From the NCBI RefSeq assembly GCF_003051005.1, contig NZ_QAOW01000009.1, forward strand, positions 186,001 to 250,000: a stretch of 64,000 bases of DNA. The letters run 5' to 3'. The position numbers were made by a program, and so were the translations under genes. Source of the stretch: Rhodococcus sp. OK519. GTDB taxonomy: Bacteria; Actinomycetota; Actinomycetes; Mycobacteriales; Mycobacteriaceae. The notes beneath the pieces were generated by a model, which ran no database searches, was not told where the DNA came from, and saw only the letters and a list, made by a program, of their open reading frames with translations. Positions 17,470 through 25,821 of the stretch are shown here, in pieces (within the stretch, counting starts at the first letter, position 1; every line of letters begins with the position of its first letter).

Positions 17470-17499
17470 CTCTGCCTCTGCTTCTGTCTCTGCCTCTGC
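17470..17499 (+). repeat. five tandem CTCTGC-type hexamers
   Basis: Five consecutive 6-base units (four CTCTGC, the central one TTCTGT) fill the gap between the hydroxyacid dehydrogenase stop and the metallo-hydrolase start. The tract is noncoding and lies 26 bases before the GTG. A change in unit number would alter spacing in the mRNA leader. Confidence 0.8.
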
Positions 17500-17524
17500 T
17501 ACACCCGACGAAAGGCACGACTCC

Positions 17525-18427
17525 GTGACAATGCACGGTACCCACGAGCGACACGACCCGGCGCGCAGCGACGATTCGGGCTTCCGGATGCCCGGGCTCT
17601 GGAGGCGCACACTCGGTGAACTCACCGTGAGCTACCTCCCGGACGCGGGGGTCGCGATGATTCCGGACCGGCTGTACCCGTCCTCCACCGACGAGGAATG
17701 GGGCCACCACAGCACCCACGTCACCGGAGCCGGTCACCTGTCCATGGGATGTGGAGCCCTGCTCGTCGAGCGCGGTGACACCCGACTGCTCATCGACGCC
17801 GGACATGGGCGCATCTCCGGCGACGAGGTGGAGCATTTCCAGCACGCCTTCGGCCACGTACAGGATCTCCCCGCGTCGCTGGCCGCCCTCGGCGTGGATC
17901 CGGCCGAGCTGGAGATGGTTGCCTTCACCCACTTCCACGGCGACCACACCGGCTGGGCCCGGCCGGACGCCGTCGACGATCCGCGGAGCCTGTTCACCAG
18001 GGCCCGGTGGATGGTCGGCGAGGGCGAGTTGGAGAGCATCGCACCCGGGAGTGCGCCGGTGCTCGCCGGGCAGAGTGAACGAACGGTCGCCGTGGCCGAC
18101 AGGACCGAGATCGCCGATGGCATCCGCGCGTGGTCCCTGCCCGGACACACGCCAGGGCACACCGCGTGGATTCTCGACACCGGCGACGGTCGGGAAGTCG
18201 TGGCATTCGGCGATGCCCTGCACTCGCCCGTTCAGGTGGCGCACCCGGATTGGGAGGTGCTGCTCGACACCGAGAGAGACGAGGCCGAGCGGTCCCGGCG
18301 TCGGCTCATCGACTACCTGGAGCGAGACGGGGTGTACGGCTTCGGCGTCCACTTCGCCGATCAGCAACTGGGCACCGTGGATTCCGGGCGCTGGCGACCC
18401 TGGAACGACGCGACGGATGCCCGCTGA
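17525..18427 (+). CDS. MBL-fold metallo-hydrolase
   Basis: A 300-residue metallo-beta-lactamase-fold hydrolase. The metal motif HxHxDH appears as FTHFHGDHTGW, followed by the ligand His in PGHTPGHTAW and Asp in FGDALH. The layout fits lactonases and similar small-molecule hydrolases rather than beta-lactamases. I choose the GTG at 17525, which has AAAGG 9 bases upstream; an ATG at 17531 is nearly equivalent. It sits between a hydroxyacid dehydrogenase and an aldo-keto reductase, so a lactone intermediate is an attractive but unproven substrate. A hexamer repeat lies just upstream. Confidence 0.85.
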   Translation: MTMHGTHERHDPARSDDSGFRMPGLWRRTLGELTVSYLPDAGVAMIPDRLYPSSTDEEWGHHSTHVTGAGHLSMGCGALLVERGDTRLLIDAGHGRISGDEVEHFQHAFGHVQDLPASLAALGVDPAELEMVAFTHFHGDHTGWARPDAVDDPRSLFTRARWMVGEGELESIAPGSAPVLAGQSERTVAVADRTEIADGIRAWSLPGHTPGHTAWILDTGDGREVVAFGDALHSPVQVAHPDWEVLLDTERDEAERSRRRLIDYLERDGVYGFGVHFADQQLGTVDSGRWRPWNDATDAR

Positions 18428-18483
18428 CGTAACGGGCGGCACTCCCTGCGAGCGCAAACCACCACACCAGAAGGAGATTCGGA

Positions 18484-19350
18484 GTGAACACAGAATCGCG
18501 GCCCGCCCTGACGGCGGGCGCCGTCACCCTCGGAAACGATCTGACGGTCACCCGCCTCGGCTTCGGCTCGATGCAGCTGACCGGCCCCGGGGTCTGGGGG
18601 GATCCGAGTGATCCGGACGAAGCCGTCCGGGTGTTGCGCCGAGCCGTGGACCTCGGCATCGACTTCATCGACACGGCCGACTCCTACGGTCCGGCGGTCG
18701 CCGAACCGCTCATCAAGAAGGCCCTGCATCCTTATCCGGAAGGGTTGGTCATCGCGACCAAAGCCGGCCTCACACGCCCGGGCCCCGATCAGTGGCTTCC
18801 GGTCGGCCGGCCCGGGTACCTGCGCCAGCAGGCCGAGATGAGCCTGCGCCACCTCGGCCTGGACTGCATCGACCTGTTCCAGCTGCACCGCATCGATCCC
18901 GAGGTGCCGCTGGAGGATCAGATCGGGACGCTGAAGGAGTTGCAGGAGGAAGGGAAGATCCGCCACATCGGCCTCTCCGAGGTGTCCGTGGGGGACGTCG
19001 AGGCGGCGTCGGCGATAGTCGAGATCGTCTCGGTGCAGAACCTGTTCAACCTGGCCGATCGGACGGCCGAGCCTCTGCTGGACTACGCCACGGCACACGG
19101 CATCGCCTTCATCCCCTGGTTCCCGCTCGCCACTGGCAGGCTCGCGCAGAAGGGCGGCCCACTGGCCGTCCTGGCCGAACGACACGGTACGGCCCCGTCT
19201 CGACTCGCCCTGGCCTGGCTCCTCGAGCGGTCCCCGGTGATGCTGCCCATCCCGGGAACCTCCTCCGTGGCACATCTCGAGGAGAACGTGAGCGCTGCCG
19301 GTATCGAACTGTCCGGCAGCGAGTTCGCAGCCCTGTCCGAGGCTGTGTAG
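18484..19350 (+). CDS. aldo/keto reductase
   Basis: A 288-residue NADPH-dependent (beta/alpha)8-barrel reductase. Near the N-terminus are LGFGSMQLTG and DTADSYG (catalytic Asp and Tyr), then IATKAG (catalytic Lys), LFQLHRIDP, and the C-terminal cofactor segment PIPGTSSVAHLEEN. It is the last gene of the MFS / hydroxyacid dehydrogenase / metallo-hydrolase operon. AAGGAG 8 or so bases before the GTG at 18484 sets the start, and a strong hairpin follows the stop after 10 bases. It probably reduces an aldehyde or ketone produced by the neighbouring enzymes. Confidence 0.9.
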   Translation: MNTESRPALTAGAVTLGNDLTVTRLGFGSMQLTGPGVWGDPSDPDEAVRVLRRAVDLGIDFIDTADSYGPAVAEPLIKKALHPYPEGLVIATKAGLTRPGPDQWLPVGRPGYLRQQAEMSLRHLGLDCIDLFQLHRIDPEVPLEDQIGTLKELQEEGKIRHIGLSEVSVGDVEAASAIVEIVSVQNLFNLADRTAEPLLDYATAHGIAFIPWFPLATGRLAQKGGPLAVLAERHGTAPSRLALAWLLERSPVMLPIPGTSSVAHLEENVSAAGIELSGSEFAALSEAV

Positions 19351-19360
19351 TACATGCCTC

Positions 19361-19398
19361 ACGGTGCGGCAACCGCCGGATCGCGGTTGCCGCACCGT
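19361..19398 (+). terminator. 16-bp perfect-stem hairpin ending the aldo/keto reductase operon
   Basis: ACGGTGCGGCAACCGC pairs perfectly with GCGGTTGCCGCACCGT around a six-base loop (19377-19382), beginning 10 bases after the stop codon. The following sequence TATAATGG is AT-rich but not a T-run; it also serves as the next promoter's -10. Confidence 0.7.
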
Positions 19399-19422
19399 TA
19401 TAATGGATGATTCATTCCATTA
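19399..19422 (+). promoter_or_regulatory. TATAAT box overlapped by TAATGGA-N8-TCCATTA operator
   Basis: A perfect TATAAT (19399-19404) overlaps the left arm of a perfect 7-bp inverted repeat (19401-19422) lying just before the ribosome site of the TetR gene. This is the usual geometry for autorepression. No good -35 is visible because the terminator stem occupies that place. Confidence 0.65.
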
Positions 19423-19433
19423 AGGAGGTCGCC

Positions 19434-20048
19434 GTGCCCACCCTCGGCCGTCCCCGCGCGTTCGACACGCAGGCGGTGCTCGAAGCCGCGATGCGGCTGT
19501 TCTGGGAGCACGGCTACGACGCGACGTCGATGACCCAGCTCCGCGAAGTCACCGGACTGTCCTCGGCGAGCCTGTACGGCGCCTTCGGTTCCAAGCAGGG
19601 ATTGTTCGAACGAGCGGCGGAGCACTACGTCGCCGGGCCGGGCAGCGTTACCGACGTCATGGCTGACGAGACCCTCGGTCCACGAGAGGCCATAGCCCGG
19701 CTGCTCCACGGGTCGATCGACATGCAGACCGACACCTCCCATCCCCGCGGCTGCCTCGTCGCACTGTCCGGCACTGTCCGCGCCCCCGGCGACGGCGAAG
19801 CCGCGGTACGCCGGATGATGGCGGCACGACGTGCGGCGGACCGAGCAGGCATCCGCCGATGCGTCGTACGAGGCATCCAAGCCGGCGAGCTGGCGGAAGA
19901 CACCGACGTGGACGGCTTCACGTCCATGATCCACAGCTTCCTGCTCGGCATTTCCACGCAAGTGTGCGACGACGTACCCGGCCGACACCTCCACGCCGCC
20001 GCCGACACTGTGCTCGCCGTCTGGCCCGAACCCGGCAAGGTGTCCTGA
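19434..20048 (+). CDS. TetR-family transcriptional regulator
   Basis: A 204-residue repressor. The helix-turn-helix domain covers about residues 10-55 (EHGYDATSMTQLREVTGLSSASLYGAFGSKQGLF), with the C-terminal TetR_C-type ligand domain behind it (RGCLVALSGT is typical of the YxaF/AcrR subgroup). AAGGAGG 5 bases before the GTG at 19434 fixes the start; the upstream ATG at 19407 lies inside the operator. It probably controls itself through the adjacent inverted repeat and perhaps the upstream reductase operon or the convergent SDR gene. Confidence 0.88.
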   Translation: MPTLGRPRAFDTQAVLEAAMRLFWEHGYDATSMTQLREVTGLSSASLYGAFGSKQGLFERAAEHYVAGPGSVTDVMADETLGPREAIARLLHGSIDMQTDTSHPRGCLVALSGTVRAPGDGEAAVRRMMAARRAADRAGIRRCVVRGIQAGELAEDTDVDGFTSMIHSFLLGISTQVCDDVPGRHLHAAADTVLAVWPEPGKVS

Positions 20049-20060
20049 CCGACCGCATTC

Positions 20061-20741
20061 TCAATACTCGATGTGGCCGGCGCGGTCGAAGAACTGTCCG
20101 GTAGGTCCATCGGGGCCGAGTCGGGCCAGCATCACGGTCGCGTCGGTTCCTTCGGTCACGGTCTGATGTCCGCTGTGCCGGTTGAAGTCGGTGCTCGTGT
20201 ATCCCGGATCGCTCGCGTTGACCCGAAACTCGGGCAGGTTCTTCGCGTACTGGACGGTCATGGCGATCACGGCCGCCTTCGAACTCGCATACGGCACGGC
20301 CTTGACGAAGTGTTCGTCGCTGCCGGGGGTGATCAGCGACCGGGCGAACCCGACTCCGGAGGCGACGTTGACGATCACCGGATTCGCCGAGCGCCGCAGC
20401 AGCGGAACGGCGGCCTGCGTGACGCGCACGATCCCAAGGACATTCGTGTCGAACACCTCCTGCACGGCGCCGGCGTCCAGATCGTCGAGGCCGAAGGACT
20501 TGCCCAGGATGCCGGCGTTGTTGACGAGGACGTCCAGATCAGGCAGCTGGGCGAGCGCCGCGTCGACGCTGCGCTGGTCGGTGACGTCGAGCTGCACGGG
20601 GCGTGCGCCGAGTTTCTGCACCTCGGCCGCCGAGGCCAGGTCACGCATGCCGGCGTAGACGGTGTGGCCCGCATCGATGAGCCGTCGCGCAGTCTCCAGG
20701 CCGAGGCTGCGGTTGGCTCCTGTGATGAGTGTGGTGGTCAT
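20061..20741 (-). CDS. SDR-family oxidoreductase
   Basis: A 226-residue classical short-chain dehydrogenase: TGANRSLG cofactor motif near residue 8, NNAG near 77, catalytic Ser in NVASG and YASSK (YxxxK) near 145, then DPGYTSTDFN. The ATG at 20741 is taken as the start; a GTG 6 bases upstream is also in frame. It converges on the TetR gene and diverges from an XRE-type regulator. An inverted repeat covers its start codon, so one of these regulators probably controls it. Substrate unknown. Confidence 0.87.
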   Translation of the reverse strand: MTTTLITGANRSLGLETARRLIDAGHTVYAGMRDLASAAEVQKLGARPVQLDVTDQRSVDAALAQLPDLDVLVNNAGILGKSFGLDDLDAGAVQEVFDTNVLGIVRVTQAAVPLLRRSANPVIVNVASGVGFARSLITPGSDEHFVKAVPYASSKAAVIAMTVQYAKNLPEFRVNASDPGYTSTDFNRHSGHQTVTEGTDATVMLARLGPDGPTGQFFDRAGHIEY

Positions 20742-20754
20742 GTCCACAACACTC
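20727..20754. promoter_or_regulatory. interrupted inverted repeat over the SDR start codon
   Basis: GAGTGT-n-GTGG and CCAC-n-ACACTC are complementary around six bases, with one mismatched position in each arm. The repeat straddles the ATG at 20741 in the divergent region with the XRE regulator at 20844. A regulator-binding site is plausible. Confidence 0.45.
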
Positions 20755-20843
20755 GTTCAGCGTCAGTGCACGCACCAGGCACCGCTCGACGGTAGGACCG
20801 GCAGTACCACCCACCGCGCGCAGGCGCCCAGCAGAATGGTGGC

Positions 20844-21752
20844 ATGGACGAATTCGCGCGTGTACTGCGCGCCTGGCGCGACCGCGTGCAGCCCGAGCAC
20901 GTCGGGCTGCCGCCGGGTACGGGTCGACGCGCGCGCGGGCTGCGGCGCGAGGAACTCGCGATGCTCGCCGGCGTCAGTGTCGACTACATCGTGCGGCTGG
21001 AACAGGGCCGGTCGACCAATCCCTCGGCACAGCTGCTCGGTGCGCTCGCGCGGGCATTGCGCCTGACCGACGACGAGCGCGACCACCTGTACCGAGTCGG
21101 CGGTGTCGCCGTTCCCACACCTGCCGCGTTGCCCCGGCACGTGGGCCCGGGCGTCCAGAGGATCGTGGACCGACTCGGCGACGTGCCGGTCAGCGTGTAC
21201 AGCGCCGCACATGACCTCCTGCTGTGGAATCCGCTCTGGGCGGCACTGCTCGGTGACCCGTCGACTCTGTCCGGTTTCCGTCGGAATCTCGTCTGGCGGG
21301 TGTTCACCGACGAGGGCGGTGCTCCGGTTGTCACGCATACCGCCGCCGGGGAGGACGAATTCAGAGCGGACCTGGTCGCAGACCTGCGATCTGCGATGGG
21401 GCGCTACCCCGACGATGCCCCGCTGCAGGATCTGGTGAACCAACTCCTCGCGCAGTCCGACGAGTTCGCGGCGCGCTGGGCGCAGGCGCACGTGGCCCTG
21501 CACCGCTCCAGCCGAAAGACCGTGCACACCCGAACTGTCGGCGACATCACGGTGGACTGCGATGTACTCGGCGCGCCGGGCAGCGGCGACCTGAGGATCG
21601 TCGTCTACACGGTCGTACCCGGATCCGCGGATGCAGAGAAGCTCGATCTGCTGCGTGTAGCCGGTCTGCAGGACCTGATGCGTCATCGACCTGTACCGAC
21701 GGACACCAGTTCCGGGCGCGACCCGATGAACCGCCCTGAAGCGGCCCGGTAA
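20844..21752 (+). CDS. XRE-family regulator with MmyB-like ligand-binding domain
   Basis: A 302-residue regulator. Residues 1-75 form a Cro/C1-type helix-turn-helix (GLRREELAMLAGVSVDYIVRLEQGR). The rest matches the MmyB-like ligand-binding domain common in actinobacteria, with conserved patterns such as NPLWAALLGD, RNLVWRVF and the closing DLRIVVYTVVPGS. These proteins typically control an adjacent, divergently transcribed oxidoreductase, and here an SDR gene lies in exactly that position. The ligand is thought to be a fatty-acid-like molecule in related structures. Confidence 0.88.
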   Translation: MDEFARVLRAWRDRVQPEHVGLPPGTGRRARGLRREELAMLAGVSVDYIVRLEQGRSTNPSAQLLGALARALRLTDDERDHLYRVGGVAVPTPAALPRHVGPGVQRIVDRLGDVPVSVYSAAHDLLLWNPLWAALLGDPSTLSGFRRNLVWRVFTDEGGAPVVTHTAAGEDEFRADLVADLRSAMGRYPDDAPLQDLVNQLLAQSDEFAARWAQAHVALHRSSRKTVHTRTVGDITVDCDVLGAPGSGDLRIVVYTVVPGSADAEKLDLLRVAGLQDLMRHRPVPTDTSSGRDPMNRPEAAR

Positions 21753-21771
21753 CCACCTCTGCGGCGCCTCA

Positions 21772-22572
21772 TCAGGCACGCTCGACATCCGACTGCCCCA
21801 CATCGACCGCCGACGCCTGCAACCCCGCCAGACGCGGATTGGTCTGCTGCAGTTGCCAATCGGTCCAGTACTCGAGACTCCCGGCTTCGTCGGCGTCGAG
21901 ACGGTCGCACACCAGATCCCAGTGCACCGCCACCCGATCGCTGATCCTCAGGTCCCGAACGAAGGATCCCGTACCCACACTGCGTCGGGCAGGCCGATCC
22001 TCGAGCGGTCCGAGGGCAAGACGCCGGCCGTCGAACTGCAGACCGCGCGAACGCACCGTGGCGGTGTGCGGCGTCAGGCTCACGACGACGCCGTTGCGGA
22101 TGCGGCACGAGTCGAGGACGTGCAGCGGTTGGGGCATCCCGGTGCCGAGCAGTCGCGTCCACGGATACACCCCGAACACGTGGAACGCGTGCGTCGGCGC
22201 TGCCTCGGGCAGCAGATCGTCGGTGAGGTACTTCCAGTAGCGACCGGCGCGAACACCCAAGCGGGTCAGCAACTCCCGCCCGAAGCGCTCGCGATCCACC
22301 GCGGCGGTCACCGCGTTGCCGGTCCAGTAGCCGCGGACCACCCGCTCGTCGAGCGGGTCGTCGATGCCGGCCAGTTCGGCGATCAGTTCCTGGTACGGCC
22401 ATGCTCCGCTGAACTGCCGCGCGGCGACGTCCACATCGGATGCGGCACCGTCTCCTCCGCACGCCACCGCCTCGAGACTCGCGGCGCCAGCCGGGCCGCA
22501 GTAGCCGAGCGCGTTGGGCGCATACGCGTACCGCGCGAACAGAAGACGGCCCGCGTCGATCCCGGTGGTCAC
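21772..22572 (-). CDS. hydrogenase-cluster protein of unknown function (DUF6390-like)
   Basis: A 266-residue soluble protein, last gene of the hydrogenase block. It starts at a GTG overlapping the hypD stop (GTGA). Recognisable stretches are LFARYAYAPNALGYCGP at the N-terminus, GAWPYQELIA, a central HAFHVFGVYPW and DSCRIRNG, and a C-terminal WDLVCDRLDADE. I recall this as the DUF6390 family that accompanies actinobacterial hydrogenases; that name is from memory. It lacks the CxxC or HxH metal motifs of the Hyp proteins. The strict clustering and overlap point to a maturation or assembly role for this hydrogenase type. Confidence 0.75.
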   Translation of the reverse strand: MTTGIDAGRLLFARYAYAPNALGYCGPAGAASLEAVACGGDGAASDVDVAARQFSGAWPYQELIAELAGIDDPLDERVVRGYWTGNAVTAAVDRERFGRELLTRLGVRAGRYWKYLTDDLLPEAAPTHAFHVFGVYPWTRLLGTGMPQPLHVLDSCRIRNGVVVSLTPHTATVRSRGLQFDGRRLALGPLEDRPARRSVGTGSFVRDLRISDRVAVHWDLVCDRLDADEAGSLEYWTDWQLQQTNPRLAGLQASAVDVGQSDVERA

Positions 22573-23699
22573 TCCTGTCTCCGTCCCACCAGCAGCGCAG
22601 TCTCCCGGTGCAGGCGTCCGAAGTTGTAGTACGCCGCGCACGCCCCCTCCGGCGACACCATGCACGTGCCGATCGGCGTCTCGGGAGTGCACGCGGTGCC
22701 GAATACCTTGCACTCCCACGGCTTGATGACGCCCTTGAGGACCTCACCGCACTGGCACGCCTTGGGGTCGGCGACCCGCACGCCCGGCATCGAGAAGCGT
22801 TCCTCGGCGTCGAACTCGGCGTAGTCGGGGTGGATCTTGAGCGCGCTCTGCGAGATGAATCCCAGTCCTCGCCATTCGAAATGCGGTCGCAGCGCGAAGG
22901 TCTCGCTCATCAGCTTCAGCGCCTGCGTGTTGCCCTCGGGCCGGACGACGCGGATGTACTGGTTCTCCACCTCGCACCGACCGTCCCGGATCTGCTGCAA
23001 CAGCATGTGCACCGAGGCGAGGATGTCGAGTGGCTCGAAACCGGCGACCACCATCGGCTTTCCGTACACCTCCGACACGAAACGGTACGGCCGCAACCCG
23101 ACGACGGTCGAGACGTGACCGGGCCCGAGGAAGCCCGACAGCCGCAGGTCGGGCGACTCGAGGATCGCCTTGATGGGCGGCACGATCGTCACGTGGTTAC
23201 AGAAGATACTGAAGTTCGTGACCCCCATCTGCCGCGCCCGCACCAGCGTCACCGCCGTCGACGGCGCCGTGGTCTCGAACCCGACCGCGAAGAACACCAC
23301 CTGCTTGTCGGGGTTGTCGACGGCGATCTTGAGCGCGTCGAGCGGCGAGTACACGAATCGCACGTCCGCCCCACGGGCCTTGGCCTCGATGAGGTTTCCG
23401 CGGGAACCTGGCACGCGCATCATGTCGCCGAACGTCGTGAAGATGACATTCGGCTGTTCCGCGAGGTACATCGCGTCGTCGACGCGCCCCATCGGGATGA
23501 CGCACACCGGGCAGCCCGGTCCGTGCACGAGTTCCACGGACCGCGGCAGCAGGTGTTCGATGCCGTGCCGGTAGATGGTGTGGGTGTGGCCGCCGCACAC
23601 CTCCATGAACTTGAACTCGTCGTCGCCGGCGAGTTCGGTGATGGACCGGACCAGTGCCCTTGCGGCCGCCGGATCGCGGAATTCGTCCACGAACTTCAT
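22569..23699 (-). CDS. hypD: hydrogenase maturation protein HypD
   Basis: A 376-residue iron-sulfur protein; with HypC it forms the scaffold where the Fe(CN)2CO unit is built. Signature elements are FMEVCGGHTHTIYRHG (catalytic Cys and His), GPGCPVCVIP, CNHVTIVPP, and C-terminal [4Fe-4S] cysteines in ACQCGEVLKG and CKVFGTACTPETPIGTCMVSPEGACAAYY. Length is normal. It lies 28 bases downstream of the second hypC and overlaps the DUF6390-like gene. Confidence 0.96.
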   Translation of the reverse strand: MKFVDEFRDPAAARALVRSITELAGDDEFKFMEVCGGHTHTIYRHGIEHLLPRSVELVHGPGCPVCVIPMGRVDDAMYLAEQPNVIFTTFGDMMRVPGSRGNLIEAKARGADVRFVYSPLDALKIAVDNPDKQVVFFAVGFETTAPSTAVTLVRARQMGVTNFSIFCNHVTIVPPIKAILESPDLRLSGFLGPGHVSTVVGLRPYRFVSEVYGKPMVVAGFEPLDILASVHMLLQQIRDGRCEVENQYIRVVRPEGNTQALKLMSETFALRPHFEWRGLGFISQSALKIHPDYAEFDAEERFSMPGVRVADPKACQCGEVLKGVIKPWECKVFGTACTPETPIGTCMVSPEGACAAYYNFGRLHRETALLVGRRQE

Positions 23700-23727
23700 G
23701 GTGCAACCTCCTCGGTGACGCGCCTGT

Positions 23728-24000
23728 TCAATTGATGCTCGACGAGTTGAACGCGTCGATCTCGTTGACGTAGTCGGCGCCCATCTTCTGGACCTGGTCG
23801 AGCGTCAGCGCCGCCTCGGCCTCGTCGATCTTCGCCATCGCGAAGCCCACGTGGACGAGAACCCAGTCGCCGACGACCAGTCCGTCGTCGGCAAGCAGAC
23901 GCACGCTGATGATCCGCTGGACTCCGTTCACGTCGACCTTCGCCAGGTGCTGCTCGGTGTCCACCATCTGCACCACCTGGCCCGGAATACCCAGACACAT
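23728..24000 (-). CDS. hypC: hydrogenase maturation chaperone HypC (second copy)
   Basis: A 90-residue chaperone beginning MCLGIPGQVVQM, with Cys2 that holds the iron during cofactor assembly and hands it to the large subunit. The middle GDWVLVHVGFAM block is family-typical. It lies between hypE and hypD. A second intact hypC (28933-29199) is in the same operon, with about half its residues identical, and a HypC-like domain is fused to another protein. The two may serve different steps: HypD complex versus large-subunit delivery. Confidence 0.95.
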   Translation of the reverse strand: MCLGIPGQVVQMVDTEQHLAKVDVNGVQRIISVRLLADDGLVVGDWVLVHVGFAMAKIDEAEAALTLDQVQKMGADYVNEIDAFNSSSIN

Positions 24001-24018
24001 GGTCGGCTCCTTCCTCGC

Positions 24019-25116
24019 TCAACAGATCCGCGGCAGCGGGTCACCGACGAGCATGTCGACGATCCGGCTGCCGCCGAACGCGGTTCGCAGGGCCACGATT
24101 CCCTCGGGTTCGGCGAGAATCTCGCCGACGACGGCGGCGTTCTCGCCGCCCGCACAGGCGCGGAGCGCGGCCAGCCCCGCCTCGGCCTCACGCTCGGGCA
24201 CGACGGCTACGAACTTGCCCTCGTTCGCGACGTACAGCGGGTCGATGCCGAGCAGATCGCACGCCCCCGCCACCTGAGGCAGGACGGGCAGCGACGCCTC
24301 GTCGAGGATCACCGCGAACCCCGTGGACTGTGCCAGTTCATTGCACACCGTCCCCACACCACCGCGAGTGGCGTCGCGCATCCACCGCGTGGAGGGTGCG
24401 GCGTCGAGCAGGGCGTGCACCAGACCGTTGACAGGTGCTGTGTCCGAACGAATATCAGCCTCGATCGCGAGTTCGCCGCGCGCCAGCATCACCGCCATGC
24501 CGTGCTCACCCATCGTGCCCGACAGCAGCACCTGGTCCCCCGCCTGCACGTACTCGGGCCCCAGTCGCGTCGTGACCGGCAGCGTCCCGACGCCGGCGGT
24601 GCAGATGTAGACGCCGTCCGCCGCGCCCTTGCCGACCACTTTGGTGTCGCCGGTGACCACGTGGACGCCGGCCTGCGCCGCGGAATCGGCGATGTCGGCG
24701 ACGATCTCGCGCAGCAGCGAGATCTCGAAGCCCTCTTCGATGACGAACGCGGCCGACAGCCACAGGGGCCGCGCCCCCGTGACCGAGAGGTCGTTGACGG
24801 TGCCGTGCACCGCGAGGTTGCCGATGGACCCGCCCGGAAACTGCAACGGCTGCACCACGAACGAGTCGGTGGAGAACGCGATCCGCTCTCCCGACGGCAG
24901 TGACAGCGCTGCGGCGTCACCGAGTTGCTCGAGTTGCGGATTGCGCAGCGCCTCCACGAACACCGAGTCGACCAGTGCGGCCGAGGACTTTCCGCCCGCC
25001 CCGTGGGCGAGGGTCACCACGTCCTCGAGCAGGCGTGGCCGTCGCTTCCGGAAGGACGCGATGCGCTCGAGGACTCGGTCCTCGCGGTCGGCGGCCGTCG
25101 TCGGATCCGTCGTCAT
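24019..25116 (-). CDS. hypE: hydrogenase maturation protein HypE
   Basis: A 365-residue ATP-dependent dehydratase that turns the carbamoyl group on its C-terminal cysteine into the cyanide ligand. The protein ends PRIC, giving the required terminal Cys. N-terminal LAHGAGGKSS, STDSFVVQPLQFPGG and the DLSVTGARPLWLS segment match the PurM-like ATP-binding fold. The stop of the SIS-protein gene lies 3 bases upstream of its ATG, so it is in the same operon. Confidence 0.96.
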   Translation of the reverse strand: MTTDPTTAADREDRVLERIASFRKRRPRLLEDVVTLAHGAGGKSSAALVDSVFVEALRNPQLEQLGDAAALSLPSGERIAFSTDSFVVQPLQFPGGSIGNLAVHGTVNDLSVTGARPLWLSAAFVIEEGFEISLLREIVADIADSAAQAGVHVVTGDTKVVGKGAADGVYICTAGVGTLPVTTRLGPEYVQAGDQVLLSGTMGEHGMAVMLARGELAIEADIRSDTAPVNGLVHALLDAAPSTRWMRDATRGGVGTVCNELAQSTGFAVILDEASLPVLPQVAGACDLLGIDPLYVANEGKFVAVVPEREAEAGLAALRACAGGENAAVVGEILAEPEGIVALRTAFGGSRIVDMLVGDPLPRIC

Positions 25117-25119
25117 GGG

Positions 25120-25821
25120 CTAACCCTCCTGTCCTGTGGTCGCGTTCGGTCCCGTGGTTTCTCGCGACATGTGTTCCTGAGCGGCCTCCCACAGCCGGTA
25201 GCCGACCAGCGCGTGACTCTCCTGGATGCGGTGGATGCTCTGGGAGCGGATCGTGAAGCAGTGGTCGAGATCCTCGCTGACCGCCATGCGGCCGCCGTCG
25301 TGCCCCGCGAATCCGATCGTGAGCAGTCCGCGCCGTCGCGCCTCCGCGAGGGCGATCATGAGGTCGTCGGAGTTGCCCGACGTGGACAGCGCGATCGCCA
25401 TGTCGTGCGAGTGGGCGTGCGCGATGATCTGCCGGGAGAAGATGAGGTCGAAGCCGACGTCGTTGCCGAGCGCGGTCACCACCGCCTGGTCCGCGGCGAG
25501 CGACCAGGCCGCGACGGGCCGGCCGCGCGCCGGACGACTGAACAGTGACGCGAGAGTGGCTGCATCGGTGGAACTTCCGCCGTTGCCGAATGTGTAGAGA
25601 CGACCACCCTCCAGGAAGCGCTCCGCCATCCGCGCGCCGGCCTCGCGGATCCCGTCGTCCCATTCGGTGATCGACTCTCGCTGCAGCCGCGCACTTTCCG
25701 CCGCTTTGGATCGGGCAGAGGAGGCGAGATCGTCGAGCAGAGCCTCGGCGCCCTCCTCGTGGGCATCGATGAACGGGTACAGGAAGTCCGTCTCCTCCGA
25801 CCGCGGTCCCGGTGTGGTCAT
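25120..25821 (-). CDS. SIS-domain protein (phosphoheptose-isomerase GmhA-like)
   Basis: A 233-residue SIS-fold protein. Family motifs are FGNGGSSTDAATLAS (phosphosugar-binding loop), ALSTSGNSDDLMIAL and the closing HALVGYRLWE. GmhA enzymes convert sedoheptulose 7-phosphate to a heptose phosphate, but actinobacteria with this hydrogenase type lack lipopolysaccharide, so the real substrate is open. The ATG at 25821 is preferred (GAGGGGGG about 6 bases upstream) over an ATG 6 bases earlier. It overlaps the upstream SIS/HypC-like fusion gene, and both sit between hypF and hypE. Confidence 0.82.
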   Translation of the reverse strand: MTTPGPRSEETDFLYPFIDAHEEGAEALLDDLASSARSKAAESARLQRESITEWDDGIREAGARMAERFLEGGRLYTFGNGGSSTDAATLASLFSRPARGRPVAAWSLAADQAVVTALGNDVGFDLIFSRQIIAHAHSHDMAIALSTSGNSDDLMIALAEARRRGLLTIGFAGHDGGRMAVSEDLDHCFTIRSQSIHRIQESHALVGYRLWEAAQEHMSRETTGPNATTGQEG

